64,000 nucleotides of DNA from Sordariomycetes sp. S80-01Y (GCA_037042185.1 JAXQJY010000030.1:2666001-2730000); one strand, 5' to 3'. Shown: positions 11,944-23,392, counted from the first letter of the stretch. The notes: a model not told the origin generated them from the letters alone. Translations and numbers: made by a program.

Positions 11944-12795
11944 ATGCTGCCCGTTCGCGTCCCCTCACTGACCTCCTCTATAACACGCACCTCCCTGCGC
12001 CCATCACGACAGCCACGCCTCGCCTCAATCCCTCGTCTCGCCCGCACCGCCTGCTCCTGTCCTCGTCCGCACGCGTCCACCACCACGAACAATCCCTCGA
12101 CCGCCACCACCCGCTCCGCAACCACCATGGCCGAGAAGCAGGAGATCATCAAGCACTTGCAAAAGTCGCACGAGAAGATCTTTGAGAACAACAAGAAGTG
12201 GGCCGAGGCCAAGCGCACCCAGGAGCCCGACTACTTCGAGCGCCTCTCTGCCGGCCAGACGCCCGAGTACCTCTGGATCGGATGCAGCGACTCGCGCATT
12301 CCCGCTGAGCAGATCACCGGCCTCGAGCCGGGCGAGACCTTTGTCCACCGCAACATTGCCAACCTGGTCGTCAACACGGACCTCAATGTCATGAGCGTCA
12401 TTAACTATGCCGTTCGTCACCTGGGGGTCAAGCACATTGTCGTCTGCGGCCACTACGGCTGCGGCGGCGTCAAGGCGGCCATGACGCCAAAGGACCTCGG
12501 CCTCCTCAACCCGTGGCTGCGAAACATCCGCGACGTCTACCGCCTCCACGAGGACGAGCTCGACGCCATTGCCGACGAGACCAAGAGGTACGACCGCCTC
12601 GTGGAGCTCAACGTCATGGAGCAGTGCCGCAACATCATCAAGACGGCCGCCGTGCAGCAGAGCTACAAGAAGAACGAGTTCCCCATCGTGCACGGCTGGG
12701 TGTTTGACTTCAAGGACGGCCTCCTCACGGACCTCAAGATAGATTTCGAGGCCATGCTGGGCAAGATCCAGAAGATCTACAATCTGACTGATTAA
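11944..12795 (+). CDS. Beta-class carbonic anhydrase, possibly dual-targeted
   Basis: The open frame has two usable ATGs. The one at 12127 sits in an excellent context (ACCACCATGG) and gives a 222-residue cytosolic form. The one at 11944 gives 283 residues with an N-terminal extension rich in Arg, Ser, Thr and Pro and without acidic residues, as in mitochondrial presequences. Numbered from the inner start, the zinc ligands are Cys53 (IGCSDSR, with Asp55 and Arg57), His109 and Cys112 (CGHYGCGG). The C-terminal block HGWVFDF is also typical. The enzyme interconverts CO2 and bicarbonate, which fungi need for carboxylation reactions and CO2 sensing. No intron is present. The family is certain; dual targeting by leaky scanning is inferred from the two starts and the nature of the extension. 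Confidence 0.93.
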   Translation: MLPVRVPSLTSSITRTSLRPSRQPRLASIPRLARTACSCPRPHASTTTNNPSTATTRSATTMAEKQEIIKHLQKSHEKIFENNKKWAEAKRTQEPDYFERLSAGQTPEYLWIGCSDSRIPAEQITGLEPGETFVHRNIANLVVNTDLNVMSVINYAVRHLGVKHIVVCGHYGCGGVKAAMTPKDLGLLNPWLRNIRDVYRLHEDELDAIADETKRYDRLVELNVMEQCRNIIKTAAVQQSYKKNEFPIVHGWVFDFKDGLLTDLKIDFEAMLGKIQKIYNLTD

Positions 12796-13195
12796 AGCGT
12801 GGGGGATGAATTGCTTTTTTTTTGAGCGGGTGGAGTTTGGTGGTTGGAGTTGTGATGGGGGGCGGTCGACCCGGGGACTGGGCAGGGGCTGAGCCGTCTG
12901 TGTAGTGAAATGTCGAATTAACAATGTTATCATTACTCGAAGCATTATCGCCTCATATTTATAAAGAGTCATAAGAATTCAATATTTATACTGAATTAGG
13001 CGCTAGAAGTCATAGAAAGTATAGAGTCATGATTCTTTTTACTCTATAAATATAAGCCTAAGAATAAACTTAAAGCTTTGCCTTCCCCTCATGGTATTAC
13101 GGTGCGTTGTGTCTCTAGAATCGTTCAAGAATTTCCCGTGATGCGATTAAAGGAGTTGCAGCAAATTAGTTCCGCTATTGAATGGGCAGAATTGG
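12796..13195. other. AT-rich intergenic stretch
   Basis: Around 12920-13080 the sequence becomes strongly AT-rich with repeated TATA/TAAG-type words, unlike the GC-rich genes nearby. This is compatible with old RIP (C-to-T) damage. No gene was found. Confidence 0.5.
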
Positions 13196-13580
13196 TTAGG
13201 TAAGGAGCTGCGCATTAAATGCTAATAGGTCGAACGAGACTTGGGACCTAAGATTGGTCATCAAGGTGAGAATGTAAGGATGTTGTACACCTAATACATG
13301 ACTCCTCTTGAAGAGCCCTCTCGCCGGTTTCATTGCCCCATCGACCTCGCCTGTCTCTAGGTACAACGGGGCGAGATTACTCATCGTATCGAAGTAAGCC
13401 TTTGCGGATGCTCTGTGCCGAGTGTTTTACGTTCTCCTCGCCGCATAATCAAGTCTCTGCGACTCCTGGCCATTGTCTTGGGCATTCCGGTACTTCGGAG
13501 GTGGATGCCCCGTTTAACTAAGTTTGATAGAAGTCGGGCGATTCATGGTCAAGGTGAGAATGCCTTGCTGTACTGCCATC
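13196..13580 (-). pseudogene. Decayed tetratricopeptide (kinesin-light-chain-type TPR) repeats
   Basis: On the minus strand several frames carry broken copies of the fungal NLR-type TPR unit. One piece reads MSNLAPLYLETGEVDGA then VLGVQHPYILTLMTNL, matching the usual pattern 'LG.EHPDTLTSM.NLA..Y'. An upstream piece reads RRGERKTLGTEHPQRLTSI, and a third reads ILTLTMNR. The pieces lie in different frames and contain stops, so the array cannot code for a full protein. Such repeats form the sensor end of many fungal NB-ARC/NACHT proteins; no nucleotide-binding domain is present here. It is a fragment left from a larger gene, probably damaged by C-to-T changes. The call rests on the repeat pattern alone. 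Confidence 0.6.
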
Positions 13581-14323
13581 TTATTTGATCTGTTTCGTCG
13601 TCTGAGGGGTCCATGATTATGTATGATTCCTGGATGTGTGGGCGATCGACGTAACGCTGGTGTGATACTTTTGTAACTCCGTGCCGTGTGGTAGCTAAGG
13701 GTGATCCGTGGCATAAAGCGCTCGATTAATATAGACCATGCGTTTAGAGCTTAGACAGCTTGAGGAAACTAGCTGCAGTCCCTAAGACAGCCATGAGGCA
13801 CAACGGTCCAACTTGGACGTGCTCGTCTTGATCTTCGTTCACTCCCCTCCCTCTCTCAACAGCCCCTCCAATGAGTCGACGACACAGCTTTAGCCTCTTC
13901 CCATTTACTGTTACCTATCTTACCTTTAGTTACCTTTTCTTGAGTGTCTTTTTCTTATTACCACGGTTCTCCTCAGTCATTTTCCTTTTTTCAGTTACAT
14001 CTATCTTCCTTAGCTACTCACCATATTCAGTGGCTTTAATTCCTTGATATGTTAGCCAGAAAGACCTTGGGCATAGTAGCTGTGTCTAGCATGATATATC
14101 CTAGCTTAGTCATAACCGCATGTCACCTACTATACGTTACGCTAGTCACACAGCGGTCAGACAATACCATTAAGAGGGCGCTGGCGAGCAAGACGAATAT
14201 CAAGTGAGCAACTCGGACGTAATGTAACGATAGTGTTGGAATTTCCTATGGAGCCCTCCGATGGTACCAGCCGCTCCAGGTCTAGCGAACATAGGTTTTC
14301 TGCGGTACATTCGAGTCCCATCC
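13581..14323. other. Intergenic stretch, no supported gene
   Basis: Contains a CT-rich tract around 13840-14010 (many TTACC/CTTTT words) and otherwise unstructured sequence. Nothing coding-like was recognised. Confidence 0.5.
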
Positions 14324-14864
14324 TCAGGCTAAGTCATTGATATCGTCGACAGTCGATTGCAAATAGCAATGGAACTTGCTCCAGTAAAGTCCTGTACCGA
14401 CGCCCAAGTTACATTCGACTTCGTCGCCTGGGATCGGGTCGCAGTGGCCAACTTTTGCGACCTCGGACCACAGTTCGAAATTGCGATCCTTATAAAGAGC
14501 TGTATGATGAATTTAGCTCTCTGCCTAGTACAGTGCTCCGCCGCTAGAAGAGGCCACACTTACTCCAGTGAAGTAAACCACTAAAGCGCATCTCGAGCAC
14601 ATCGATGTCGTTTGGATCGTTACCATAACTGCAACCATCGCCTTCGCAGCGAAGACCGTTGTGCTCGTTCACGTCATCCTTTTGTGCCCACATGGGAACG
14701 TTGGGAAGGGCATCACAGTCGGGGTTAGGCTCAACGACTTGCCAGGAAGAAAAATTCGGGCTAATGCCGTTCCCCCCGGTTATCCCAAAATAGAGTACAA
14801 AGTCAGCTGTTGAAACTTGTATCAAGGCAGTGAAAGCTGCGATGGTGCCCTGGGAGAACTTCAT
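14324..14864 (-). CDS. Small secreted cysteine-containing protein (effector-like)
   Basis: Two exons: 14864-14564 and 14499-14324, with a 64-base intron, give 158 residues. The ATG at 14864 starts a signal peptide (MKFSQGTIAAFTALIQVSTA); an upstream in-frame ATG would spoil it. The mature part holds six cysteines (PDCDA, LRCEG, DGCSY, GHCDP, VECNL, FHCYL), enough for three disulphides. Other features are QVVEPNPDCDALPNV, DPNDIDVLEMRF and a C-terminal GVGTGLYWSKFHCYL. No known domain was recognised. It is the only intact gene in a 7-kb block of decayed genes, a setting typical of fast-evolving secreted proteins. A role in host or microbe interaction is a guess from size, secretion and cysteines. 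Confidence 0.7.
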
Positions 14865-16169
14865 CGTGGTAGGTCGTGGTGAATGATTTGATATCGAATA
14901 CAAAAATATCGGAGAGGGAGATAATATTGTGAATGTTGAGTTTGATCTGATGAAGGTAGGTTTGAGACTTCTCTTTTCTTTTCAGCTCCGGGAATTAAGC
15001 CCCTTTTATCATTTTCCGTCACAGGATTGAGGTACCGTTTCTCAGCCTTGGGTTTGCTCTGAATCCATGACTAATTTGGATAAGTGTTCAGCAAATACGT
15101 CATGTTTCTTGCGCATACGTTGCTATGCTGGTGAACATGATGGTCATGTCACAATTTGGGGAAGTTTCACAACAGCTTCCACGATGATCGCCGGAAATGA
15201 TGCTGCTCTAAGCGTGCTCCGGTGATGGTAGGTCCGTATGATTCCTCATCCCTTGGCCCCCGTCTAACAGTATAAGCTGCTGAGCCGCATTCAAGATACA
15301 GTTTTGGTTTGGCACGGGAGGGTTAGTGCCTTGGCGCCGATGGCAACCGGAGCAGGACGAAGCTTCGGCTTCGTGCAATGCGACCAATATATCAGTCTCT
15401 CAGACAGAGTAACGTCAAAGCTCATGTTCCGCGTTTGCTTCCTGCCGAGCAAGGTAGAAAGGAAAGGGGTAAAATGTTGTGCTGAGCAATCTATCTCGGC
15501 GGTTTGAGAGCAAATCTACTCAATCCCCCCCAACTCGGGGATTGCTGCATGAAAACGAATGCGTGGTATATGATGGATTCGTGGCCCAGCGCTTATCACT
15601 CAGTTTATTTCGTTTTCCGTGGCGAACCGTAGAGGCTCCTTGTATTCCGAGATACTTAATTCGGTAGCCTTACATGTAGTGGCCCCCACTCCTTCGAAGG
15701 ATGATACGAGGTCGCTATGCACATCGCGATACTCCTCTTGTAAGGCTTCACGCGGTAATATGGAGTCTTACGCTCTGGTGATTTACTCATTATGTATATT
15801 GCGTTTCATGATTTCTTTTCGCCAAAAACGTAGGAGGAATTGATTCGTTGTGTCCAAAACGACGCCCTTGCAAGTGTGCAATGCCAACTTTGCCGTTGAC
15901 GTCCGATGTGGCGGGGTTCCGGACCTTTAGCCACTTCGCGACGCGGTCAGCATGGGGGTGGCACAGTTTTCAGTGTTGCCACAACGTCTTGCTAGACTAC
16001 AAGCTCGCTGATTCCTGATAGACCACTTGGCATATGGGAACTGCTGAACCACTTAACTTGCAGACCTCACTGTCTTAGATTGGTGGACACACGGCCGACT
16101 ATTCAATTACGATCAGCCAAATTCGGCAACGCGGATATCTTTGACTTTCTGATTCAATAGCCGCGACGC
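14865..16169. other. Intergenic stretch, no supported gene
   Basis: Upstream region of the small secreted protein and further non-coding sequence. Short open frames on the plus strand between 15300 and 15840 overlap one another and show no domain. Nothing else was seen. Confidence 0.5.
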
Positions 16170-16530
16170 TTAACCCTTGACAACATTGGCATTAAATTTG
16201 AAAGGGAGGGAGTCAGCGAGAGTGATATTGAAGGTACCATCTCCCTGTACGTCAAAAGTGCGGTCGCGAAGATCTTAGCAGCATGTAGAAGTGCCATGCG
16301 CTGGGACATACTGAGCTGACCGTCCTTGTGAGCATTTCCTGCCTTGGTCTGGCATTCCCCATCACAATAGAAATGACTGGAGCATCACCGGGGCATCACC
16401 AGTCAGGAGCGGGGTTGTACAGCTGCTGCTGGAAAAGGACCTTCGGGTCTATGCCCTGCCGTCGACCTGCCACACCACTGAAGCCGCCTTCAGACATCGA
16501 ATAGGTCAGCCGGCCCCGGTACTTAGACAA
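16170..16530 (-). pseudogene. Fragment of an unrecognised protein gene
   Basis: Three minus-strand pieces in different frames look protein-coding. The first reads LTYSMSEGGFSGVAG and VLFQQQLYNPAPDW. The second reads CDGECQTKAGN then DGQLSMSQRMALLHAAK. The third reads LRDRTFDVQGDGTFNITLAD and ends in FNANVVKG before TAA at 16172-16170. The second and third pieces fit end to end apart from a one-base shift near 16270, so this is the C-terminal part of a host gene that has lost its reading frame and its N-terminal half. No family was recognised. It lies directly downstream of the decayed carotenoid oxygenase. Confidence 0.45.
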
Positions 16531-16637
16531 TAATCATAGGGGGGTGCCTTAGAGCTACGTGAAGGCCGCATATTGTGTCGTCACATAGAGACTCTAAGCA
16601 TAAACCTAACCCGTCCCGTCTACCTATTCTACTATCT

Positions 16638-17975
16638 CTACTGCCCAAAATCTCCCTCGATGAACGACCCATGAGGCCCAAGCGCATACACCTGCGGCAG
16701 ATACGCCCTTGCAACCTCCTCAAAGCTCATCCCGTCTAGCGCGACTAGGATACGTCGCGTTCCCTCGCGATCGATAACAATCGTCAATACGATCCCGTCG
16801 TCCTCTTTCGCCGCTCCCGGCCGCTGCACGAAGACGGGCTCACATGGACAGCTTTCGCCATCGCGAGGCTGCCACTTTTTGAACGTTCCTGTCAACCAAT
16901 CTGATTTTGCCAGGCTTCCTAGGAAGGCTGCCTGTATAACCTTGAGCCCATTGCCAAGCCGGCCAATTGGCTCTGCTGTGCTTGGCGAGGTCCCCCCTTT
17001 CTCTGATATAGAGTACACATAGCGGTAGCCAGAGACCTTGGACGCGCTCTTAGCGATGCGAGGAAGCTCTGAGGCCATTCCAGGCATAGCTGCAGCCACG
17101 GTCACGCGCCCTGCGATAGCAGGGTCTGCAGTGTCAACGGCGGCAAGCTCATATCGAATGAGGGTGCCATCCACAAAAGCCCTGCGGGGTCGGCAATGTT
17201 GCTGAATTTATACTCGCAGTACGGTCTAGCGTCATTCTGGTAGCTGCATAGGTCAACATGGACGTTTCTGCGGCCCGCGGTGGGGTCAACGTAGTCGTTG
17301 GCGTTGATGGAGTGGAAGAATACAAAGTTATCCCTCTGCTCGTACTTCGCAACGCTGTCGAATGGTCAGTGGGATAATATGATGAAAATAAAGAACAGGG
17401 ACTTACAGCTCGCCGGTGAACTTATCGAGGACAAAGAACTGCGTGGGAACGTTGGGCTCCAACGTCATCATTTCCATCACAGGCTTGGTCATGTCACCAA
17501 TTTCCAAGTGAAGAGGCTAGCAGGTTAGGACACGCCGTACATGGACAGGAATATGAAGCACTTACATTGCGGATGAACACGACATACTTGTCTGTCATGG
17601 CGAGCGAGTGCACGTAGCAGGGCCGGCAGGGCAGCGGCGTCTTCCACAAGACAGCGGCGGGATTGGCGCTGATGTTGAGCGAGAAGATGGGCATGGTCTG
17701 TCCGTCTTGGCTAAGGTGAGTAGACGCTTGGGCTGGAGCGTCTTTGCGTCGCACGTCTGGAGCATGTTGAAATCAGTATGAACGAGAACCTCCTCGGTGG
17801 CCTGGTTTGCCGCCGGCTCTCACCGGGAATAGGGGTTCTCGTTGGGTGGGAGATACATCCCGCACAACTGGATTCTGGCTGCGCGTAGAGACGCACAACG
17901 CTTGTGGTGTCTGCAATTTCGCCGTGCTCAATGAAATGGGGAGACATCTAGGGCCTGGTGACAACACCGCCTGAC
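16638..17975 (-). pseudogene. Decayed carotenoid oxygenase (RPE65/lignostilbene dioxygenase family)
   Basis: The C-terminal two thirds are recognisable on the minus strand. Pieces are LVHTDFNMLQTCDAKTLQP (about 17785-17730), GQTMPIFSLNISANP and YVHSLAMTDKYVVFIRN, an intron (about 17565-17520), LEIGDMTKPVMEMM and FFVLDKFTGEL, an intron (about 17405-17355), FVFFHSINANDYVDPTAG, then VDGTLIRYEL to the stop at 16638. Iron-binding histidines of the family are visible in YVHSLA, FFHSIN and GPHGSF. Two defects break it. Between KTLQPKR and the ASTHLSQDGQ segment about a dozen codons are missing and the frame changes. At about 17180 (DPAG to FVDG) one base is missing. The N-terminal part upstream of 17800 is scrambled. 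Both introns keep good splice signals, so the loss looks fairly recent. Confidence 0.75.
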
Positions 17976-19933
17976 GCAATACGTTGGCGCGGGTGTTGCT
18001 GCTGTGGGCGTGCCGCCCTCGTGCCCGGAATGTTCTGACGACCGACCACGCCCTGCTATCGTCAGCATGGATGACACGTACGCAGGCTACGCAAATGTGC
18101 TCCTGACCAGGTCAAGAAGTCCTAGACTGACCAAGCCCTGTCTGGGATTCTTGTCGAATGTTAAGGCTTTGCTAGGGTATGTTTAGAAGAGCATTACCAG
18201 TACGACGTTCTGGTTTGATGTAAGATTAGGATTGATAGTTAAATCAATAATTCCCTTAGATCTGATGAATTCAAATTCTTCATAAACTTTGTACACTTAA
18301 GAATGTGATAAGGACCACAAAAGTTCACTGGCATCTAAGGCTCCTGATTCTACGTGTATATCATGTACTATAATCGACTGAGCCGCTAGCCGCTGAGGTC
18401 ACTACATTACCCAGAAAGAAGATGGAAAACTCCCACTCATCCCGGTACGCCCGTGTAGCTTCTCATTCTGAGGCTCCGACCACGGTGATCGAAGTTCTTG
18501 CCGAGACCAGGCTTTGTCAGCAGGGCACGGCTCGTGTGCGACTGTCTCGGGTTGCTTTTGGCGCCGGTGCAGAGAATCTCAACGAAAATCTGCAGCGAGC
18601 TGCCGTCGGAAGCGCCAAGACACTCTTCTTCACCAGCCCGGCCGCGCATCTTGCATCTCCGGTCTTGGCACGGGGTGGCGATGCTTCGGGGCGGAGCACG
18701 TGACTCATGACTGTGGAGCTCGTATCTCGGAGGCTCGGAGGCTCGGAGAGGGGACAAGATAGAGACGTGACGATTGATAGACGGCGCGAGGAAGCATAGA
18801 TATGGCCTGCTGTGAGAGAATTGAGGACATGATGTTGACTGAGACTCTAGAGTGCGAGACCAAGAGTTGTTGTTGAGATAAGAGAAGATGTCGCACAAGA
18901 TCAGATGACCATCTCAGAAAAAGAAAGGCCGCCAGCCGGCGTCGTCGGTGTGTCGGTGGAAGCCGAGCCTGGCATTAGCTGAGGTCTTGGCGAGGGTCCG
19001 TGCGTCGTAGAACTCGAACTAGACGCGTCATGTGACAGACTTTTCGGACGACTGCATCGCATGGACAGTGTGATGAATGTCGTCTCTGCACGGTCGCCTC
19101 ATCAACATGTTTCTTGCGAGTGAGTCTTTCCTATGAGTCGCCTCTTTCAATCGTCGGAGCAACACAAAAGGCAGATTAGTACTCTTCGTACAGCTGCGCA
19201 CTACAGCTGAATACAAGACAAAGAGGCACCCACACGGTTGCATCAACCAGCAATTGACACAGTTCAGTACACGTCGAAATGACCGGTTCGACGCATACGC
19301 ACTTGTTACACTGTGCAGCACCAACTGGTCTTGGCATCGAAACGCCGTAGAACCTTCATGGAAGACTAGGAGCAGCCTCACGCATAGACATCAGGCGGTG
19401 CTCGCGCTAGACTGCATCCATCTCTCGTGTGGTGTGAGGAGATCACCAATGAGAGCCCGAGCTGTCATCTCGGGTGGCAGCCCGGATAACCTTGATATCA
19501 ATCTTATTCGTGGCAGAGCGTTGACTGGCCACAGGGGGCAGGGGATGTCGATACGGCAAGCATGCGGCTTCGAAACTTTATTCGTCATCGTCTCGTGCTT
19601 GACTCCACGGTTGCAAAGATGAAGTCACTCTGGACCTCGATGGAAGCTGGTCAGCTCGGGCGATGACAAGTACTTATACCTCGTCCTCCCCCCCGACTTC
19701 TTACAGTGTTGTCATCTCCTCATCTCATCTCTCCAAGAACCTTGAGATATCTATCCTTCACTCAAGGCCACCCTCTTCACTGCACTGAACCATTACATCT
19801 CAACATTGCCCCCCTCTAGCAATACCTCGCAAGGCCCCGTGCCACCCCTTCATGCCTCAACGCCCTGCCCTCTTCGCTCCCGAGTACCCGCTACCTGAGC
19901 AGCGAATCGTTGACAACACCTCCATCTGCGACA
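17976..19933. other. Intergenic stretch with ENA pump upstream region
   Basis: The part from 18200 to 18420 is AT-rich. A 93-codon plus-strand frame (18422-18703) starts with a fair ATG but has no domain, homologue pattern or splice structure, so it is not called. The last 250 bases are CT-rich, as is common before strongly expressed fungal genes, and lead to the ATG at 19934. Confidence 0.45.
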
Positions 19934-22900
19934 ATGGCTGAATTCACCCGCCATCCCTTCCTCCTCACCGTCGCCGAGACCGCCAATGATCTCGGCACCT
20001 CCGTCGACCGCGGCCTGACCTCTGCCCAGGTAGCCGAGCTCCAGGAGAGGTACCCTCGGAATGAGCTCGACGTCGGGGGTACCGTTGCCTGGTACAAGAT
20101 CTTTGGCAAGCAGCTCTTCAATGCCATGATCCTCGTCCTTATGTTTGCCATGGGCCTCAGCTTTGGCATCAAGGACTACATCGAAGGCGGCGTTCTCGTC
20201 GCCGTCATCATTCTCAATGTGTCCATCGGCTTCTGGCAGGAGTACCGCGCCGAAAGGCGCATGGACGCCCTGCGCGCCCTCTCCTCCCCCAGCGCCATGG
20301 TTCTCCGCGACGGCAAGACCCAAGTTATTCCCAAGTAAGTTTGCCTAAGCAACGAATTCTTTCTGAGTATGCTAACTCCAACCAGCCCCGAGGTCGTTCC
20401 TGGCGATATTGTTCTGCTCAAGATGGGCGACACCGTCCCTGCAGACATGCGTCTGTTCGAAGCCATGAATCTTTCTTGCGATGAGAACCAGCTCACCGGC
20501 GAATCTCTTCCCGTCGAGAAAATCACCGACAACAACATCGTCGCACCTGATACCGGAAAGCCGGTCGCCTCCGAGGAGGAGATTGGTATCGGTGACCGGG
20601 TCAACATGGCTTACGCCACAGCCGTCGTCCGAAAGGGCCGCGGGCGTGGCATCGTCACCCACACAGGCATGCAGACCGAAGTTGGCAAGATTGCTGCGGC
20701 GTCGTCCAAGAAGCAGCGCAAGCCTGGCCGATCCATGAACGCCAAAAAGTACGGTTTCCGCCAGGCTGGAAAAGGCGGAGCCAAGAGAGTATGGGATGCA
20801 GTTGGCAAGTTCCTCGGGTTGACCGAGGGAACACCTCTCCAGCGCAGGCTGGCCATGCTCGCATACGCCTTGTTCGGCTGCGCCATTGTCCTCGCGATGC
20901 TGGTATTCGGCGTTAACAAATTTGATCTCACCAATCAGGTCATCATCTACGCAACCTCGCTCGGTATCGCCATCATTCCCGAGTCGCTGGTCGCTGTTCT
21001 GACCATCACCATGGTCGTCGCTGTCACTGTCATGCGCCAGTCTAACGTCGTCGTCCGTGACTTGTCGGCCTTGGAGGCTCTCGGTGGTGTCACTAACATC
21101 TGTTCCGACAAGACCGGCACTCTCACCGAAGGCGCCATGATTGTGCGTCAAGTCTGGGTTCCCGGTAACCACATCTACACCGTCCACGACTCTCAAAGCC
21201 CGAACGATCCAACAAAGGGCCGCGTCACATACTCCAAGGCACAGGAAAAGCCCGAGGCCGAAGAGAAGCAGCCCCGCGACTTCGACCACGAGCGCAGTGG
21301 AGCTGCCCTCAAATTCGACGTCCCTGAGGAGAAGCTCAACGTAGCGCAGGAGCCCAAGCCGGAACCTGAGCAAGAAGCTACCATGACCGACCCTCTCCGC
21401 GCGTTCCTCCTGTCGTCTGCTCTTTGCAACCTCTCCACGGTCCGATATGACGATGAAGAGGGAAAGTGGATGACAACGGGTGAGCCCACCGAGATCGCCT
21501 TGCAAGTGTTCACCCATCGCTTCAATGCTGGCAAGAAGGATCTCGAAGCCAAAGGCTGGACACAAATCACCGAATTCCCCTTCGACAGTAGCATCAAGCG
21601 CATGTCTGTCATCTACGACGCCCCGCCCACCGAGACTGGATCCATCATCGACCCCAACAACAGCCTTGTCTTCACCAAGGGCGCGGTTGAGAGAATCCTG
21701 GATCTGTGTGACCACGTCGGGACCGGCGACTCTCAGACCTCGATGACTCCCGAAATGAAAGAATCTATCCTCTCACAAATGCAGTCATTGGCTTCTCAGG
21801 GCCAGCGTGTTCTCGCTGTCGCCTATAAGCCTTGGAACGGTCGATATCACGACAAGAAGCCCCACACCGGCGCCGAAGGTGAAGTGATTGCCGTGGAGAA
21901 GGCAACCCAAGAGGAGCAAGCTCGTGCAGAAGTTGAGTCTGGACTCATTCTTCTTGGTCTCGCTGGCATCTACGATCCCCCACGTCGCGAGACCAAGCCT
22001 TCCATCGGTGAAGCCTCAACGGCGGGCATCAAGGTCCACATGCTTACGGGAGATCACCCCGAGACAGCAAAGGCCATCGCGAAGGAGGTCGGCATCATCC
22101 CCAAGAACCTCGGTGTTCTGCCGGACAGTGTTGCCAGGGCCATTGTGCAGAAGGCCACAGACTTCGACAAGATGACAGATGACGAGATCGATGCCCTCGA
22201 AGAGCTCCCTCTCGTCATCGCGCGCTGTGCCCCGGACACCAAGACCAGGATGATTGAGGCTCTTCGCCGCCGCGGCGCCTTCATGGCCATGACTGGCGAT
22301 GGCGTCAACGACGCGCCCTCCCTGTCCCGGGCCGATGTTGGCATTGCCATGGGCTCTGGATCGGATGTGGCTAAATCCGCTGCAAAGATTGTTCTCACCG
22401 ACGACAAGTTCAACTCCATCGTGTCCGCCATCCGCGAGGGCCGCCGCATGTTCGACAACATTCAAAAGTTCGTCTTGCACCTGCTCACATCTAACGTCGG
22501 CGAGGTTATTCTGCTCATCGTCGGTCTCGCGTTCCAAGATGAGACGGGCGCGTCCGTCTTCCCCATTTCTCCCCTGCAAGTCATCTGGATCAACATGGCG
22601 ACATCGTCGTTCCCTGCGTTTGGACTAGGCCGTGAACAGTCATCCTCGGACATCATGCGCAAGCCGCCTCAGAACAAATCTCGCGGCGTCTTCACCAACC
22701 AAATCATCGTCGACATGCTCATCTACGGCATGATCATGGGCACCTGCACCCTCATGACTTTTGTCATTATCGTGTACGGTGCTTACGGGGGCGAGCTCGG
22801 TCGGGATTGCAACGAAGGCTTCAACGACAGCTGCGATGCCGTCTTCAAAGCCCGTGCCGCCACATTTGCGGAGCTTACCTGGATGATTCTGATCTCCGCC

Positions 22901-23392
22901 TGGGAGTTCAAGTCCCTTCGCCGATCCATGTTCCGCCTCAACCCCGACGACGACAGCAAATTCCCCTTCTTCAAGGACGTCTACGCCAACAAGTTCCTCT
23001 TCTGGTCTGTCATCATCGGCAGCCTCTCTGTCTTCCCCGTGGTCTACATCCCCACCCTGAACACCAAGTTCTTCAAGCACAAGGGAATCAGCTGGGAATG
23101 GGCTCTCTCCGTCGCCTTTCTGATCGTGTTCGTCGCCGGCGTCGAGCTTTGGAAGTTCGTCAAGAGGAGGTTCCATCTTCTCGAGGACAAGCCCGTCAAC
23201 CGCGGCGCTTTCCACCAAGGCTCCGAAGAGGAGGGTCATCGGTTTGGCAGGAGCTTGACCATGTCTTCTTTCAAGACGTGGGCCAGTCTGGGGAGGAGCA
23301 GGAGCCGGAGCAGGACGAACGAGAGCTCGAGGACGCCGACGGAACGTGTGGATGCGCAAGCAATTGCTCAGGGTCGGCTAGAGGGCGTTTAA
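19934..23392 (+). CDS. P-type ATPase, subfamily IID (ENA-type Na+/K+ exporter)
   Basis: Two exons, 19934-20334 and 20386-23392, give 1135 residues, normal for ENA pumps. The N-terminus begins MAEFTRHPFL. Actuator-domain motif TGES lies after CDENQL; the phosphorylation motif CSDKTGTLT has its aspartate at about residue 375. The nucleotide-binding and hinge motifs FTKGAVERIL, LTGDHPETA and MTGDGVNDAPSL follow. The membrane segment motif IIPESLVAVLTIT (M4) and six C-terminal segments are present. The combination of ITNVCSDK-type context and the N-domain with KRMSVIYD fits subfamily IID rather than the calcium pumps. Such pumps export sodium and potassium at high pH or salt. The ATG was chosen because the frame upstream has none. 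The C-terminal tail is Ser/Arg-rich. No damage was seen. Confidence 0.93.

Noticed and set aside
12920-13080. AT-rich stretch as a transposon remnant
   Set aside because: No terminal repeats, target-site duplication or transposase-like frame could be seen.
18422-18898. Overlapping frames of 93 (plus) and 153 (minus) codons
   Set aside because: Neither has a family pattern; the longer lies opposite the shorter and both are Ser/Arg-rich.
20372-23359. Long minus-strand frames inside the ENA pump gene
   Set aside because: They mirror the codon bias of the real plus-strand gene and carry no domain.
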